Program-made: the position numbers and the translations under genes
The notes under the pieces: generated by a model
Seen by the model: only the letters and a program-made list of their open reading frames with translations
Databases searched by the model: none
Told to the model about the DNA's origin: nothing
Shown here: piece after piece, positions 5,641 to 6,591 of the stretch
How the letters are laid out: each line of letters begins with the position of its first letter
Numbering within the stretch: position 1 is the stretch's first letter
From: Anaerolineales bacterium UBA2317
Lineage (GTDB): Bacteria > Chloroflexota > Anaerolineae > Anaerolineales > Villigracilaceae
DNA: 6,591 nucleotides
Assembly: GCA_002345215.1 (NCBI GenBank)
Contig: DDVH01000046.1
Location: 15,216-21,806, forward strand
Direction of reading: 5' to 3'

Positions 5641-6405
5641 TTATTGATTAAGTTCCCAAATCAATCGCAAGCCTTCAAGCGTGAGCCATGGAGAAATAAT
5701 ATCAATCACTTTTGTTTCTTTAGCGACGACTTCTGCTAACCCGCCAGTGGCGATGACTTTCATATCGCTTCCTAACTCTGACCTAAACCTGCCCACCATT
5801 CCCTCAACCATACTGACATACCCAAACAACAAACCCGATTGCATGGCATGGATTGTATTTCGTCCAATCACAGAAGGCGGAAGTTGCAAATCAATGCGTG
5901 GGAGTTTTGCGGCGCGTGTATAAAGTGCTTCTGCCGCCAAATTGATTCCAGCAGTGATTGCACCGCCTAAATATTCACCATCTTTTGTAATAGCATTAAA
6001 CGTTGTAGCGGTTCCAAAATCAACAACACAAGCTGGTCCGCCATACAGTTTCATCACTGCTACTGCATCACAAACTCTATCAGCCCCAACTGCGCGTGGG
6101 TCTTCATAACGAATTTTTATTCCAGTTTTGATACCGGTATCAACCACCAAAGGTTTTTGTTTTAAGTATTCTTCACAAGCCTGAATCACTCTTCCAGTCA
6201 ATGGCGGCACAACAGATGCTAATGAAATTCCAGTTATATCTTTGACTGTTTTCCCTGCATTTTGTAACACACCTAAAAATTGCAAACCATATTCATCGGG
6301 CATACGGTTATGGTCTGTGGCTAAACGCCAATGCGCGCCAAGTTTATCGCCTTCATAAAGTCCAAGTGTGAGGTTGGTATTGCCAATGTCAATGACGAGG
6401 AGCAT
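5641..6405 (-). CDS. coaX: Type III pantothenate kinase
   Basis: The 254-residue protein is of normal CoaX length and complete. It phosphorylates pantothenate to 4'-phosphopantothenate, the first step of CoA synthesis, in the cytoplasm. Visible family motifs are the N-terminal phosphate loop DIGNTN (6-11), PDEYG (36-40), GADR (107-110) with the Asp expected to be catalytic, DFGTATTFNAI (129-139), GGAITAGI (147-154), and ATGG (219-222) near the C-terminus. CoaX enzymes as a class differ from CoaA in not being feedback-inhibited by CoA and in needing a monovalent cation. The start at 6405 gives the motif at the usual distance from the N-terminus. No SD precedes it. A membrane protein gene ends 15 bp upstream on the same strand, so the two may share a transcript. 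A hairpin follows the stop. Confidence 0.96.
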   Translation of the reverse strand: MLLVIDIGNTNLTLGLYEGDKLGAHWRLATDHNRMPDEYGLQFLGVLQNAGKTVKDITGISLASVVPPLTGRVIQACEEYLKQKPLVVDTGIKTGIKIRYEDPRAVGADRVCDAVAVMKLYGGPACVVDFGTATTFNAITKDGEYLGGAITAGINLAAEALYTRAAKLPRIDLQLPPSVIGRNTIHAMQSGLLFGYVSMVEGMVGRFRSELGSDMKVIATGGLAEVVAKETKVIDIISPWLTLEGLRLIWELNQ

Positions 6406-6411
6406 GAGGAT

Positions 6412-6417
6412 ATTTTA
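6412..6417 (-). promoter_or_regulatory. Possible -10 element directly before coaX
   Basis: On the minus strand TAAAAT ends 6 nt before the coaX ATG, so a transcript starting there would be leaderless, which would fit the absence of an SD. No convincing -35 is seen at 16-18 bp (GTTTTA or CGTTTT). The alternative is read-through from the gene upstream. Confidence 0.2.
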
Positions 6418-6420
6418 CCG

Positions 6421-6591
6421 CTACAATGCAGAATAAAACGGAGCAATTGCTTTCAGTATAGAAAAAATAAAATTGAAATTGTTAATTGCAATTGTAAAAA
6501 CAATTAAACCCAGAACAATTTGAAACCAAGTTTTCTCTGCAAATTCGGATAAAGATAAAGCAATAAAAAATATAAGCGCATACATCCAATA
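6421..6591 (-). CDS. C-terminal end of an unidentified membrane protein (5' end outside window)
   Basis: The minus strand is open from the right edge to a TAG at 6423-6421, giving the last 56 residues of a protein too short to be recognised. They contain two hydrophobic stretches, WMYALIFFIALSLSEF and WFQIVLGLIVFTIAI, separated by a short charged turn (AEKT), then an Asn/Phe-rich end (NNFNFIFSIL). This is typical of the last two helices of a polytopic inner-membrane protein. The 15-bp gap to coaX suggests co-transcription. No function is assigned. Confidence 0.6.
   Translation of the reverse strand, partial: YWMYALIFFIALSLSEFAEKTWFQIVLGLIVFTIAINNFNFIFSILKAIAPFYSAL

Overview
The window looks like chromosomal DNA from an AT-leaning bacterium. 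I lean towards Chloroflexota (Anaerolineae-like). The reasons are the fused LutB-LutC protein, the YHYH lipoprotein with a small Cys-rich tail, starts with weak or absent Shine-Dalgarno sequences, and a GTAGGGGCG...CGCCCCTAC palindrome of a kind I associate with such genomes. This assignment is inference. No phage, IS, CRISPR or defence genes were recognised.

Layout: (1) 1-2081, minus strand, is one long reading frame that runs off the left edge. It encodes an oligopeptide/dipeptide-type ABC permease in which a DppB/OppB-like half is followed in the same chain by a DppC/OppC-like half carrying an unusually large extracytoplasmic insert. (2) 2082-2164 is a short divergent promoter region with a palindromic -10 (ATTATATAAT) that reads TATAAT on both strands. 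(3) 2165-4147, plus strand, encodes a LutB-type LUD/ferredoxin protein fused to a LutC-type LUD domain. Its coding sequence contains a perfect 28-nt palindrome and two 7-bp-period repeat tracts. (4) 4176-4248 is tRNA-Glu(CTC), with a good promoter buried in the last codons and stop of the lut gene. (5) 4265-4301 is a strong bidirectional terminator shared by the tRNA and the converging gene. (6) 4305-5513, minus strand, is a YHYH-domain lipoprotein with an inverted repeat touching its ribosome binding site. (7) 5641-6405, minus strand, is a complete type III pantothenate kinase (coaX), followed by its own hairpin. (8) 6421-6591, minus strand, is the C-terminal end of an unidentified membrane protein, 15 bp upstream of coaX and probably co-transcribed with it.

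The genes do not form one pathway: peptide or solute uptake, lactate-type oxidation, a tRNA, an envelope lipoprotein and CoA synthesis sit side by side. The notable content is the two gene fusions (permease halves; LutB with LutC) and the small repeats inside the lut coding sequence. I see no clear case for a wholly new system.
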